Positions 13,329 to 21,344 of a DNA stretch of 38,290 nucleotides are shown piece after piece. The stretch's first letter is position 1, and each line of letters opens with the position of its first letter. A program made the translations under genes and the position numbers. This stretch comes from a virus: the IMG/VR virus record IMGVR_UViG_3300042922_000757, positions 1 through 38,290 of that record; one strand, written 5' to 3'. The notes under the pieces are model-generated. The model was not told where the DNA came from, ran no database searches, and was given only the letters and a program-made list of their open reading frames with translations.

Positions 13329-14896
13329 TTTCGCTTCGGCCTTATCAACGCGAATCCCTCGACGCCCTGTACAGCTATTGGCAGTCGGGTGGCGGCAACG
13401 GGCTCCTCGTTCTACCCACTGGCGCGGGCAAGTCTTTGGTCCTCGCCTCACTGGTGAAGGAGCTGCTTGAGCAATATCCGTGGTTCAGAATCGCGGTTGT
13501 CACCCACAGCCGGGAACTGATCGTCCAGAACTTCAGCGAGATCCTGCGGATCTGGCCTAGTGCACCAGCTGGGATTTATTCAGCCGGGGTCGGCCGGCGC
13601 GACGCACGGGCAAAAGTCCTGTTCTGCGGCGTCCAGTCCGTGTTCAACAAAGCAAGCATTATTGGACCCTTCGATCTGCTGATCGTGGATGAGGCGCACC
13701 TGATCCCCAGGTCTGCCGCCACCATGTATGGGAAGTTCATCGCATCCTTGCTCGCCATGACACCCGACATGCGGATCGTTGGACTGACGGCCACGCCGTA
13801 CCGGCTCGACTCCGGCCGCCTTGATGAAGGCGACAGCTCGATGTTTGACGACATCGTCTATGAGGCGAATGTCGTTGACCTGATCGAGCAGGGGTTCTTG
13901 TCTCCGTTGATCAGTCGAGCCGGTGCCAGCCAGATTGACCTAACCGGCGTCCACACCCGGGCCGGCGATTATGTCCAGGGCGAGCTCGAAACCGCTGCGA
14001 TGAAGATCGTCAATGAGGCGGTTTCTGAGCTGGTAACGTTGGGCCAATCACGCCGCGCCTGGCTGGCGTTCTGCTCTGGTGTGGCTCACGCCGAGGCCGT
14101 CGCAGTGGCGATCCGGAGCCATGGGATCGAAGCCCAGTCGGTCGACGGCTCAATGGATAAGGCGACGAGGGATAGCCTGATCGCTCGGTTCCGTGGCGGA
14201 TCAATCCGATGCCTCACATCGGTGAACGTCCTCTCGATCGGGTTTAACGTCCCTCACGTCGACCTCGTCGCCTTAATGAGGCCGACGAAAAGCACGGGAT
14301 TATACGTCCAGCAAGTGGGGAGGGGATTCCGCACTGCGCCCGGGAAACAGGATGCACTGATCCTCGATTATGCCGGCGTTGTTCGGCGACACGGGCCCGT
14401 TGACGCTGTCGTCGGCGAGAACGGTGGTGCTGGCAAGGGCAGCAAGAAAGCGGAGGGTGAAACCGAGATCCGGGCCAAAGAATGCCCCGAGTGCCAAACG
14501 CTTGCTGCTCTTAACCAGCGTCACTGCAAGGTTTGCGACCACGAATGGAAGGTCGAGACGAAAGCGCCGCACGAGGGCAGGGCAGACGACAGCGTTGGCA
14601 TCCTCTCGACCGAGCGCGTCCCGCCCGATTCCGTCCGTGTCACCTATTACGCCGGCCTAGGCACCTACTCAGAACTGCTCGCGTTCGAATGGACGGGGAA
14701 GTGGCGCCAGAAGGCCTGCGAGTGGTGGTTGAGCCATGGGGGGTTAACCCCGTTCCCGAAGACCAGCGCAGAGGCACTGGACCGTCGCCAGGAGCTAACC
14801 CAGCCGGCCACGATTTCGGTCGCGCCGCGGCCCGGCACCAAGTACTTCGACGTGATTGGTCGAACGTTCGACAAAAGGGAGAAGGCCGTTGCCTAA
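13325..14896 (+). CDS. SF2 DEAD/DEAH-type helicase
   Basis: Protein of 523 residues. Visible motifs are RPYQRE (5-10, Q-like box), LPTGAGKS (Walker A, 30-37), VDEAH (motif II, 121-125), TATPYR (motif III, 155-160) and QQVGRGFR (motif VI, about 345). It belongs to the phage UvsW/RecQ-like SF2 group with two RecA domains. A CPECQ...CKVCDHEW four-cysteine knuckle lies near residue 395, followed by about 100 residues of unknown role. It probably unwinds replication or recombination intermediates. The ATG at 13325 overlaps the previous stop. Confidence 0.9.
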   Translation: MISLRPYQRESLDALYSYWQSGGGNGLLVLPTGAGKSLVLASLVKELLEQYPWFRIAVVTHSRELIVQNFSEILRIWPSAPAGIYSAGVGRRDARAKVLFCGVQSVFNKASIIGPFDLLIVDEAHLIPRSAATMYGKFIASLLAMTPDMRIVGLTATPYRLDSGRLDEGDSSMFDDIVYEANVVDLIEQGFLSPLISRAGASQIDLTGVHTRAGDYVQGELETAAMKIVNEAVSELVTLGQSRRAWLAFCSGVAHAEAVAVAIRSHGIEAQSVDGSMDKATRDSLIARFRGGSIRCLTSVNVLSIGFNVPHVDLVALMRPTKSTGLYVQQVGRGFRTAPGKQDALILDYAGVVRRHGPVDAVVGENGGAGKGSKKAEGETEIRAKECPECQTLAALNQRHCKVCDHEWKVETKAPHEGRADDSVGILSTERVPPDSVRVTYYAGLGTYSELLAFEWTGKWRQKACEWWLSHGGLTPFPKTSAEALDRRQELTQPATISVAPRPGTKYFDVIGRTFDKREKAVA

Positions 14897-15518
14897 CCCC
14901 TTCATCTCTCAGTCAGAACGTGACATTCGGGAAGCTACAGTCGCCCGGGCCCGGCAACTCTGGCCCGACGCCAGGATCATCCACGAACTCAATGTCGAAC
15001 ATGGTGCAGTGCGTGCCGACCTAGCCGCCGTAACTGCGACGCAATTGATCCTGTTCGAGATCAAGAGCGAGCGGGATACATTGTCCCGCCTCTCCAACCA
15101 GCTCCGCCGTTTCCAACCCGTGTGCCACGGCGTCATTGTCGCTGCCCACGAGCGGTGGTGCATCGGATCGAAGTATCCCAACTGCGACGTTCATCCGATC
15201 ATCCGGCATGCCGGTTGCGGGCACCTTTGGCAGTACCCAGAGCCGGAAGAAAAGTGGGGGCTAAGACACTGGTCCGCACCATACGCTGCTGCCCGCCCTT
15301 GGCCGCATCGCATGCTCCGCCTGCTGTGGACCGAGGAGTTGCAAGGTCTGGCAAACAAATACGGGATGAAATCCCGCCGGGTCGCCGGTCACAAGCTGGC
15401 TGATGAACTGGCGCTCCTGCTTACCGGTCAGCAGGTCGAGCAGGCCGTTTGTAGAGCATTGCGAGCCCGCCCATTTGCCGAGGCCGATCCGGCAGTGGAG
15501 GATCGCAATGCAGCATAG
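14889..15518 (+). CDS. sce7726-like PD-(D/E)XK family protein, TTG start
   Basis: Protein of about 209 residues. It matches the sce7726 pattern: an acidic helix at the start (ISQSERDIREATVARAR), ELNVEHGAVRADLAAV with the catalytic Asp, FEIKSERDTLSRLSNQL with the E-x-K, then a Gln/Tyr helix. This is a restriction-endonuclease-like fold; activity on DNA is inferred. No ATG is available. A TTG at 14889, about 4 bases after GGGAGAAGG and overlapping the helicase stop, was chosen; TTG at 14856 is the alternative. Confidence 0.72.
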   Translation: MPNPFISQSERDIREATVARARQLWPDARIIHELNVEHGAVRADLAAVTATQLILFEIKSERDTLSRLSNQLRRFQPVCHGVIVAAHERWCIGSKYPNCDVHPIIRHAGCGHLWQYPEPEEKWGLRHWSAPYAAARPWPHRMLRLLWTEELQGLANKYGMKSRRVAGHKLADELALLLTGQQVEQAVCRALRARPFAEADPAVEDRNAA

Positions 15519-15855
15519 CGACCGCATCTGCTCTGTCTGCGCCCGACCGGCCACTGGCATCGGCGTGGCGCCACGAAACACCAAGTCCGTCGCGGCCATA
15601 GCATGGCTCTGCGATGACCCCGAATGCCTTGTCATAGGACAGCGTGCCATGGGTATCAAACAACTGGAATTTAGCCGCCTCGACAGCCTGGCGACGATAG
15701 AGGCAGGGCAAGAGCTGGAGCAATATTGCCAGTCGATTGGAAAGTCGGACCTTCGCGAGCTTACCCAGCAGGAATGGGATCAAGCCCTTCGCGTTACTAT
15801 TGGCTCATACCGGGACGCTCTCCAGACCAAGCTCCGCGACGAGGCGCCATTCTGA
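15508..15855 (+). CDS. DUF6511-type Cys-rich protein
   Basis: Protein of 115 residues. ICSVCARPATGIGVAP (residues 7-22) and WLCDDPECLV supply four cysteines for a zinc site. The C-terminal IGKSDLRELTQQEWDQAL followed by IGSYRDAL fits the DUF6511 domain seen in early regions of alphaproteobacterial phages. Function is unknown. It overlaps the sce7726-like gene by 11 bases and shares a base with the primase start (TGATG). Confidence 0.75.
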   Translation: MQHSDRICSVCARPATGIGVAPRNTKSVAAIAWLCDDPECLVIGQRAMGIKQLEFSRLDSLATIEAGQELEQYCQSIGKSDLRELTQQEWDQALRVTIGSYRDALQTKLRDEAPF

Positions 15856-18161
15856 TGGCCGAGGTTGGTCAAATCGGCAACGGCCGGGTAGCGCTAGATC
15901 TCGCCGCCGCCGGATTCGCCGTGTTCCCCTGCCAAGCTGGCGGGACCAACGTCAAAAAGCCGATGCCCGGGGTGTTCTGGCGCTCCGCATCGACCAATGA
16001 TCGCGTCAAGGTCGCGGGTTGGTGGCGCAAATGGCCTGAAGCGGCGGTCGGGTTGGATCTCGCCAAGTCGGGGCTGGTCGTGATCGATGCAGATCGGCAC
16101 GACCCGGACGCTGATGGCGTGGTCGCATTTGCCGAGCTGATGAATGAGCATCAGTTCGATCCCAACACCGTGCCAGTGGTCGCGACCCCAAACCAGGGCA
16201 CGCACTTTTATTTCCGCCAGCCCGAGGGTCAATCCCTAGGCAATGGCCGCGGCGCGCTGCCCAAGGGAATCGATGTCCGGGGAGCAGGCGGGTACGTCAT
16301 CGCGCCGGGCTCCGTAATGACGGATGGGCGGCTGTACGAGGTATTTGGCCAGGTGGCAGATGCGCCGGTCATGCCAGACTGGCTCCGCGCAATTATCAGC
16401 AAGCCTGAACGGGTAGAGCGGCAACAGCCGGCGAACATGCCGCGCCACACGCCGCCGTCTGACGAGCGGATTGCGGCATATCTCGACACTGCGGTTAGCC
16501 AAGAATTAGACGCCGTCCGCTACGCGCCCCGCGGGGCGAGGAACCAACAGCTGAACATCTCGGCCATGAAGCTTGGTCAGATGGTTGGAGCAGGGTGGTT
16601 GGGCGAGGCCGAGGCAACCGCGATGCTCGAGGCAGCCGCCGCTGATCTTTCCGCCGACGACGGCATCGAGCAAACGCGCAAGACGATCCGGTCTGGGATG
16701 TCGAAGGGCAGGACCGAGCCGCGGGAGTTGCCTGAGGATCAATATGAGGTGGTCAGCCAAGAGGATTTCGAAGCTTCGGAGCGGCTGCGCAAAAGCTTTG
16801 ACAACAAGCGATCTGACACCACCCCTAAGTCCAGCATTCCCGCGGCTCTCCGCCCGGAACTAGACCTTGTCGACACCACCTCCACAGCCCCTCAGTTCGA
16901 CCTGCCCGACAATTTTCTCCACCCGCCTGGACTCGTCGGCGAGATTGCCGACTGGATCTGCTCTTGGACCGCGGAACCGATCCGGATCCACGCCATAGGG
17001 GCTGCCCTCGTCATTGTCGGCACGATCATCGGACGGAAGGTGTATTCTAAGACCAGACCATCATCGGCAGCGCTGTACATTGGTGCTATCGCGCCCAGCG
17101 GAATGGGCAAGCAACACCCCCAAGACGCCATCAGGATGGCACTGGATGAGGTGGTGGGGTCGTCATCTTTGCATTGCGGCTGGAACCTCAGCCTCCCGGC
17201 TCTAGTCATGGCGCTGCACACGAACGCCAGCAAGGTGATGGTCGCGGACGAGTTCGCCGACAAGCTGATCGGGCTCAGGAGCAAGAATGCTTCCACCTCC
17301 CAATCCGCGATCAGCGAGGGGCTCCGCTCATTATGGGGCACGAACACGGGCACCTATTCACCAGACGTGTCGCTCGCCCGCGGCGATGCCAAGATCCTGC
17401 GGCCCCACCTCAGCTTCTATGGCGCATCGACAGTGAAGGACTTTGTCCGATCGCTCGTGTCGAAGGATGTGACGAACGGGCTATTCAACCGGTTCCTCAT
17501 CTTGCCCAGGTATCAGGAAGTGGACCGTCGACCCGATCCCGATGGCATCATGTCCTTGCCGCCGGAGCTTAAGGACCGGCTGCAATGGCTCGCCGGCTGT
17601 TTGTCCCCCATGCAGCTCACCATGGCGGCCCGAGGTGATGGGTTTCCGTCGGAGCCGATATTGGTCCCGTTCGACAAGGCAGCAGACGAGCTGAATGCTG
17701 CGAACCAACGTCATCAGCGGGCCATGCTGTTGGCCAGTGAGAACGACGACGCCCTGATGCTCTGGGGTCGGTTCGCCGAGCAGTGCAAGCGGGTGGCCAT
17801 GATCGTGGCTGTTGGCCGGAGCCCGGGTGACCCGGGAAGCGTCTCAATCACTGCCCCCGACATGGTATGGGCAACCGATTTGGTTCGTTACAGCATCGAG
17901 CAGTTCATCGGCATGGTGCGCCGGGACATGGTGGAGAGTTGGGTTCAGGCGCAGCACAAGCTGGTGCTGGGGATTGTTCGCCAGGCGGGGACGATTTCGA
18001 GGAACGAGTTGGTCCGCCAGGTCCATGGCCGGATCCAGAAGCGCCCGCTCGAGGACATCATCCATCAGCTGGTCGAGGGTCAAAATATTGAAGGTCTGAA
18101 AGTCGATCCAGGTGCCAAAGGTGGCAGGCCGAAAGAGGTGTTTAGATGGGTGCAGGACTGA
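15855..18161 (+). CDS. Primase-polymerase / DUF3987 replication protein
   Basis: Protein of 768 residues. The N-terminal prim-pol domain shows VVIDADRHD (D78, D80), a TPNQGTHFYF strand (H117) and GIDVRGAGGYVIAPGS (R142), the archaeo-eukaryotic-like bifunctional primase-polymerase pattern. A PriCT-like linker lies around residues 210-290. From about residue 350 the DUF3987 region contains IAPSGMGKQHP (near 412-422), a P-loop in which the usual Ser/Thr after Lys is Gln. It is probably the main replication initiation protein, priming and perhaps unwinding phage DNA. It shares a base with the preceding stop and lies upstream of the GTTTCGTCAC array. Confidence 0.88.
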   Translation: MAEVGQIGNGRVALDLAAAGFAVFPCQAGGTNVKKPMPGVFWRSASTNDRVKVAGWWRKWPEAAVGLDLAKSGLVVIDADRHDPDADGVVAFAELMNEHQFDPNTVPVVATPNQGTHFYFRQPEGQSLGNGRGALPKGIDVRGAGGYVIAPGSVMTDGRLYEVFGQVADAPVMPDWLRAIISKPERVERQQPANMPRHTPPSDERIAAYLDTAVSQELDAVRYAPRGARNQQLNISAMKLGQMVGAGWLGEAEATAMLEAAAADLSADDGIEQTRKTIRSGMSKGRTEPRELPEDQYEVVSQEDFEASERLRKSFDNKRSDTTPKSSIPAALRPELDLVDTTSTAPQFDLPDNFLHPPGLVGEIADWICSWTAEPIRIHAIGAALVIVGTIIGRKVYSKTRPSSAALYIGAIAPSGMGKQHPQDAIRMALDEVVGSSSLHCGWNLSLPALVMALHTNASKVMVADEFADKLIGLRSKNASTSQSAISEGLRSLWGTNTGTYSPDVSLARGDAKILRPHLSFYGASTVKDFVRSLVSKDVTNGLFNRFLILPRYQEVDRRPDPDGIMSLPPELKDRLQWLAGCLSPMQLTMAARGDGFPSEPILVPFDKAADELNAANQRHQRAMLLASENDDALMLWGRFAEQCKRVAMIVAVGRSPGDPGSVSITAPDMVWATDLVRYSIEQFIGMVRRDMVESWVQAQHKLVLGIVRQAGTISRNELVRQVHGRIQKRPLEDIIHQLVEGQNIEGLKVDPGAKGGRPKEVFRWVQD

Positions 18162-18210
18162 CAAGGTAAAACTCAGAGAATCGCGTTACCACCGATGGTG
18201 GAGGTTCGTG

Positions 18211-19029
18211 ATGCTCAGAATTTCTCTCCCTTACCTGATTGAATTTGCCGCAGCACTTGACCGTATCGATCGCGTAACTGCGGGACGTACGGTAGGCGAT
18301 GCATATGGATACCTTTTTACCGCCAAGTCACAGATTGATCAGCTCTTTGGAGCTAGCCTGTATGCGCCGGCCATGCGGAGTTCGAGGCAACTAGCAATAG
18401 CTTTACACGGTTCTCTCGATGCCCTTCTACAGAAGGGCGCCAGTGCAAATGTCGAAGCGTGGGAGCAATGGTCTTTGATCTCAAATCGAGACCAGTTTCG
18501 CACCGCTTTCTTTGCTGAACTGGGAGTAATGCCTTCCTTCTTCGTCAGCCAAAAAGGCGGGTTCGACACCCAGATGCTGCTGGACAGTGGGTGGTCATTG
18601 TTCCCTGCCGATCTTACTGCCAAGGTTCCAGAAACTCTTGCCGACGTCGGGCAGGCGGGAAGAGCCTTGGCGTTCGACATGGCTACGGCGAGTGGTTTCC
18701 ACGTTTTTAGGGTCCTGGAGGCGGTTTTACGTCGCTACTATGCTGTTGTTGCAGGCGGCAAAGCAGCTCCGAAGGTTCGCTCGCTTGGTACCTATATTGC
18801 CGCTCTCAAGACGTGCGAAAACCAAAACCTAATGGTCTTGGCAGTGCTGCAACAAATCAAAGACCTGCACCGGAACCCACTTATCCACCCTGAGGTGATG
18901 TTAACAACCGATCAGGCGGTTTCATTGTTTGGTGTGGTCCGCAGTGCAATAGAGGCGATGCTGGTGTCGTTGCCGGTAGTTAGCCCTGAACAAGGCACTT
19001 CAGACATAGCAGCGATGTTCAATGTGTAG
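18211..19029 (+). CDS. HEPN-like protein with R-x4-H motif
   Basis: Protein of 272 residues from the ATG at 18211, with GGAGG 6 bases upstream. All-helical. The C-terminal part has RALAFDMATASGFHVFRVLE (151-170) and then IKDLHRNPLIHPEV (216-229). RNPLIH (R221, N222, H226) fits the HEPN motif R-polar-x3-H, which is the RNase active site in many toxins and abortive-infection proteins. Third positions are richer in A and T than in the replication genes, and a 49-base gap separates it from them, so it looks acquired separately. A defence or superinfection-exclusion role is inference; it could also be a non-catalytic HEPN. Confidence 0.65.
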   Translation: MLRISLPYLIEFAAALDRIDRVTAGRTVGDAYGYLFTAKSQIDQLFGASLYAPAMRSSRQLAIALHGSLDALLQKGASANVEAWEQWSLISNRDQFRTAFFAELGVMPSFFVSQKGGFDTQMLLDSGWSLFPADLTAKVPETLADVGQAGRALAFDMATASGFHVFRVLEAVLRRYYAVVAGGKAAPKVRSLGTYIAALKTCENQNLMVLAVLQQIKDLHRNPLIHPEVMLTTDQAVSLFGVVRSAIEAMLVSLPVVSPEQGTSDIAAMFNV

Positions 19030-19280
19030 GTTTCGTCACCAAAGCTACGTGATGAAAGGGGTTTCGTCACGGTGACGAAACCGGAAAAACATCGAAAGCA
19101 GGGGGTTTCGTCACGTTTCGTCACGTGTTTCGTCACGTCTGTTTGGTGACGAAACCTCCGCCCTGTTATATAACAAAAACAATGTCTTATCGCATATAGG
19201 TAGGTTTCATCACTTTCATCACTAGGGAGGTTCTCATCTGAGCTCTTTAGGGCTCTGATGATTGATGGCGGTGACGAAAC
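19030..19280. repeat. GTTTCGTCAC iteron-like array with AT-rich tract
   Basis: GTTTCGTCAC or its complement occurs exactly at 19030-19039, 19061-19070, 19072-19081 (inverted), 19105-19114, 19115-19124, 19127-19136, 19146-19155 (inverted) and 19271-19280 (inverted). Variants with CAT in place of CGT lie at 19049-19057 (inverted), 19204-19213 and 19214-19222. Copies 19061-19081 form a palindrome around one base. An AT-rich tract (about 19165-19199) sits inside the array. Position next to the primase gene suggests a phage replication origin; binding sites for a late regulator are the alternative. No gene is seen in 19030-19373. Confidence 0.75.
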
Positions 19281-19294
19281 TACGAAACCTCCAT

Positions 19295-19310
19295 TTGACC
19301 CCAATTCCCC
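19295..19310. repeat. TGACCCCAATTC element, copy 1
   Basis: TTGACCCCAATTCCCC, upstream of the NusG-like gene. The same 15-base core TGACCCCAATTCCCC recurs after that gene. It begins with a -35-like TTGACC, but no good -10 follows this copy. It may be a recognition or boxA-like site for the phage antiterminator, or a promoter relic. Confidence 0.5.
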
Positions 19311-19373
19311 CATTGGGCATTCCTGTCTCGCCCGACTGCTTTGGCCGGCTCCCTGCCCATAGGAGCCGAGCAC

Positions 19374-19949
19374 TTGTCGAAACTTGTACCAGCCACCCAA
19401 AGCCGGTGGTTCGTCGTCCGCACCAATCCGAATTGCGAGGTGAGGGCGTCAACGTCGTTATCCCGTGCCGGCTATGGCGTTTACGTCCCGATGCTGAAAC
19501 GGGAACGGCAGGAACGCCGGTCCAAGAAGTGGGTTGAGACCACCAGGCCATTGATGACTGGATATCTGTTCGTCCAGATGCCCTATGGCCCGCTGGATTG
19601 GTGGACGTTGCGCCGGTGTGATGGTGTTCGTGGTGTGCTGGGCACAACCGATCGCCAGGGTGAGCAGTCGCCTTTCCCGGTCCCGAGCCGATTGGTTGAA
19701 CGCATCATGGCGGCCCAACTGAACCTGCAGTTCGATGATACGCGGGAGGCGCGAAGCAGACGAGGGGAGCAAGCAGTCAACATTTACCAACCAGGTGCGG
19801 CCGTGCTGGTAACGAAGGGGCCGTTTACGTCATTTCCCGCCGAGGTCCAGGCCGTCCGCCCCAACGGCACGGTTGAGGCATTGATCAGCCTGTTCGGCCG
19901 CTTGACCGTGATGGAGCTGGCGCCGGATCAACTTGAGTTGGCGGCGTAG
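19374..19949 (+). CDS. Phage NusG/RfaH-like antitermination factor
   Basis: Protein of 191 residues. The NGN domain opens RWFVVRTNPNCEVRASTSL (11-29), continues GYGVYVPMLKRERQ and ends RPLMTGYLFVQMP. A linker leads to a KOW domain, YQPGAAVLVTKGPFTSFPAEV and onwards. NusG paralogues bind RNA polymerase and suppress pausing or termination. A TTG start at 19374 follows AGGAG by 8 bases; no better ATG exists. Placed between the replication block and the terminase genes, it is a good candidate for the late-gene activator. Confidence 0.82.
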   Translation: MSKLVPATQSRWFVVRTNPNCEVRASTSLSRAGYGVYVPMLKRERQERRSKKWVETTRPLMTGYLFVQMPYGPLDWWTLRRCDGVRGVLGTTDRQGEQSPFPVPSRLVERIMAAQLNLQFDDTREARSRRGEQAVNIYQPGAAVLVTKGPFTSFPAEVQAVRPNGTVEALISLFGRLTVMELAPDQLELAA

Positions 19950-19956
19950 AAACGTG

Positions 19957-19984
19957 TTGACCCCAATTCCCCGATTCGTATCAT
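19957..19984 (+). promoter_or_regulatory. TGACCCCAATTC element, copy 2, possible promoter
   Basis: The repeat lies 7 bases after the NusG-like stop. Here TTGACC (19957-19962) is followed by 16 bases and TATCAT (19979-19984), a reasonable sigma-70 promoter reading towards 20190. It may drive the secreted protein or the late genes, or act as a site for the antiterminator. Confidence 0.45.
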
Positions 19985-20054
19985 GCCCTCATTGGATCGT
20001 CTGGCGGGGTGCTGTGCATCTCCGGCCGGGTCCGGGGTAGCGGCTAGGCTGCGA

Positions 20055-20066
20055 TGACCCCAATTC
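20055..20066. repeat. TGACCCCAATTC element, copy 3
   Basis: TGACCCCAATTC followed by TTTTGC, 96 bases after copy 2. It shares 12 bases with the other copies and lacks the TTG start of the -35-like box. Confidence 0.45.
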
Positions 20067-20189
20067 TTTTGCACGTCTGAAATTTGGAAGCGGCCAGGAC
20101 CAGTTCTTGAGCCGCTTTTTTTGTGCGCGCCACCATGCATAGGGCGGCATTGGTTAGAACCAACTCCCTCCAACCGAAAGGACTGCCCC

Positions 20190-20501
20190 ATGCACATTCG
20201 TGCTTTAGTGGGTGCCGCTCTGCTCGCGCTGTGTACCCTGGCGATGACGCCAGTGGCCATGGCCGACCCGGCGCCTGACATCTGTGTCCTCGATCTTGCC
20301 CAGCCTGTGGATTTCGACCAAAGCATCGGCACCGGCGATGTGACCTGCTCGGCCATCGCTGTTGTTGAACTCGCCGCCGCGGTGCCAATCAGCCCAGGCG
20401 ATGAAGACGAGGCCGCCGGCCCTGGTCTGGTGAAGCGCCTCGCCGCCCTCGACCTTGCCATCCATCGCCAGCACGAAGATCCGGGCCGCGTTCTAGTCTG
20501 A
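20190..20501 (+). CDS. Small secreted or periplasmic protein
   Basis: Protein of 103 residues. The N terminus, MHIRALVGAALLALCTLAMT followed by PVAMADPAP, is a classical signal peptide with a likely cut after AMA. The mature part is acidic with two cysteines (ICVLD, VTCSAIAV) that could pair. AAAGGA precedes the ATG by about 8 bases. Third-position GC is high in this frame. Long minus-strand frames overlap it but lack starts or composition of real proteins. Function unknown; it lies between the antiterminator gene and terminase. Confidence 0.6.
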   Translation: MHIRALVGAALLALCTLAMTPVAMADPAPDICVLDLAQPVDFDQSIGTGDVTCSAIAVVELAAAVPISPGDEDEAAGPGLVKRLAALDLAIHRQHEDPGRVLV

Positions 20502-20693
20502 TAAACGTAGATCGTAATCGACCGGCTGCTTTCCGGGGCAGCCGGCCTGTTGATCCGGATCGCTTCGGCGGTCTCGATGAGCAGGTACAGTTTGGAGCGC
20601 GTAGCGCCGCGTCTCGACCGCGAACGGTGCGGGCGGCACATGCTAGTTGGACTTTCGAGGGTCTAGCCTGGGCATACCCAGAGCGCTCCACCC

Positions 20694-21344
20694 CTATTCA
20701 CTGGCCTTTTCTGCGGCCTCAATGCCTCTGTTGATTTTGGCTGTGAGCACGAAGAGGAAGGAGCCTAGTGCCTCCGCGAATTCAACCGATTGCTGTGCTT
20801 CATCAGGAGACACGTGAGGTTTGTCTTTGTCAGCATGGCGGGGGCGATTTGAGCCAAGCCGGACAGAATGCGCCCAGTCTGCCATGCCTTGAGTTAGGAC
20901 ATTATCTTTGAGCGCCAAGTCGATCCGGTCATAGAGGTTGCCCTTCTCGTAACCTTTAGCCTTGAGCATTCCATCCACCGCACTGCCCGCCATGACTGCG
21001 GAAGCATCGGGTGCGTGAAGTGTCTCATAAGCTTGCTGAAGAAAGGTGCGTGCGGGCTCTGGAATGTCTTCATGGGCAGACTTGGCCGGCGGGAATATTT
21101 CCGCAGCCTCATTTCCCATGTAGGCACCATATCCCTTCGCGGTAACAGCCGATCCGCAGGTGGCGCATAGATAGCATGCCCATGCGAGTGAAGGGCCACC
21201 ATCTGTACGCGGACTACCTCGATTACCTTCCGTTGCCCAGACGACGGTGAGGCGCGGTGATGCAACCGAGCAGTGCGGGCATCTTCGAACGTCAGTTAAT
21301 GTGTTGCCCATTGTTGGCACCGCGAATCCCCCTCCGTCCTTCAT
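20694..21344 (-). CDS. DUF4145 (HEPN-like) protein with zinc ribbon
   Basis: Protein of 216 residues. An N-terminal zinc ribbon (RCPHCSV, then CYLCATCGS) is followed by a helical domain from about residue 95: FLQQAYETLHAPDASAVMAG, GYEKGNLYDRIDLALKDNVL and VRLGSNRPRHADKD. The last block corresponds to the conserved Arg-x-x-GN-x-x-x-H region of DUF4145, a HEPN-superfamily domain found in restriction and other defence proteins. It is oriented against the late genes, so it is probably expressed in the lysogen. The start at 21344 lacks a clear ribosome site; 21311 is an alternative. Confidence 0.75.
   Translation of the reverse strand: MKDGGGFAVPTMGNTLTDVRRCPHCSVASPRLTVVWATEGNRGSPRTDGGPSLAWACYLCATCGSAVTAKGYGAYMGNEAAEIFPPAKSAHEDIPEPARTFLQQAYETLHAPDASAVMAGSAVDGMLKAKGYEKGNLYDRIDLALKDNVLTQGMADWAHSVRLGSNRPRHADKDKPHVSPDEAQQSVEFAEALGSFLFVLTAKINRGIEAAEKASE

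Noticed and set aside
19030-19280. CRISPR-like repeat array
   Set aside because: Repeats are 10 bases, occur in both orientations and have irregular or no spacers; no cas genes are present. The iteron or operator reading fits better.
19262-19537. Plus-strand frame starting inside the repeat array
   Set aside because: It overlaps the NusG-like gene in another frame, begins within the repeats and has no protein-like pattern.
19928-20641. 237-residue minus-strand frame
   Set aside because: Arg/Ser-rich shadow. The plus strand has a signal-peptide gene with a good ribosome site in the same place.
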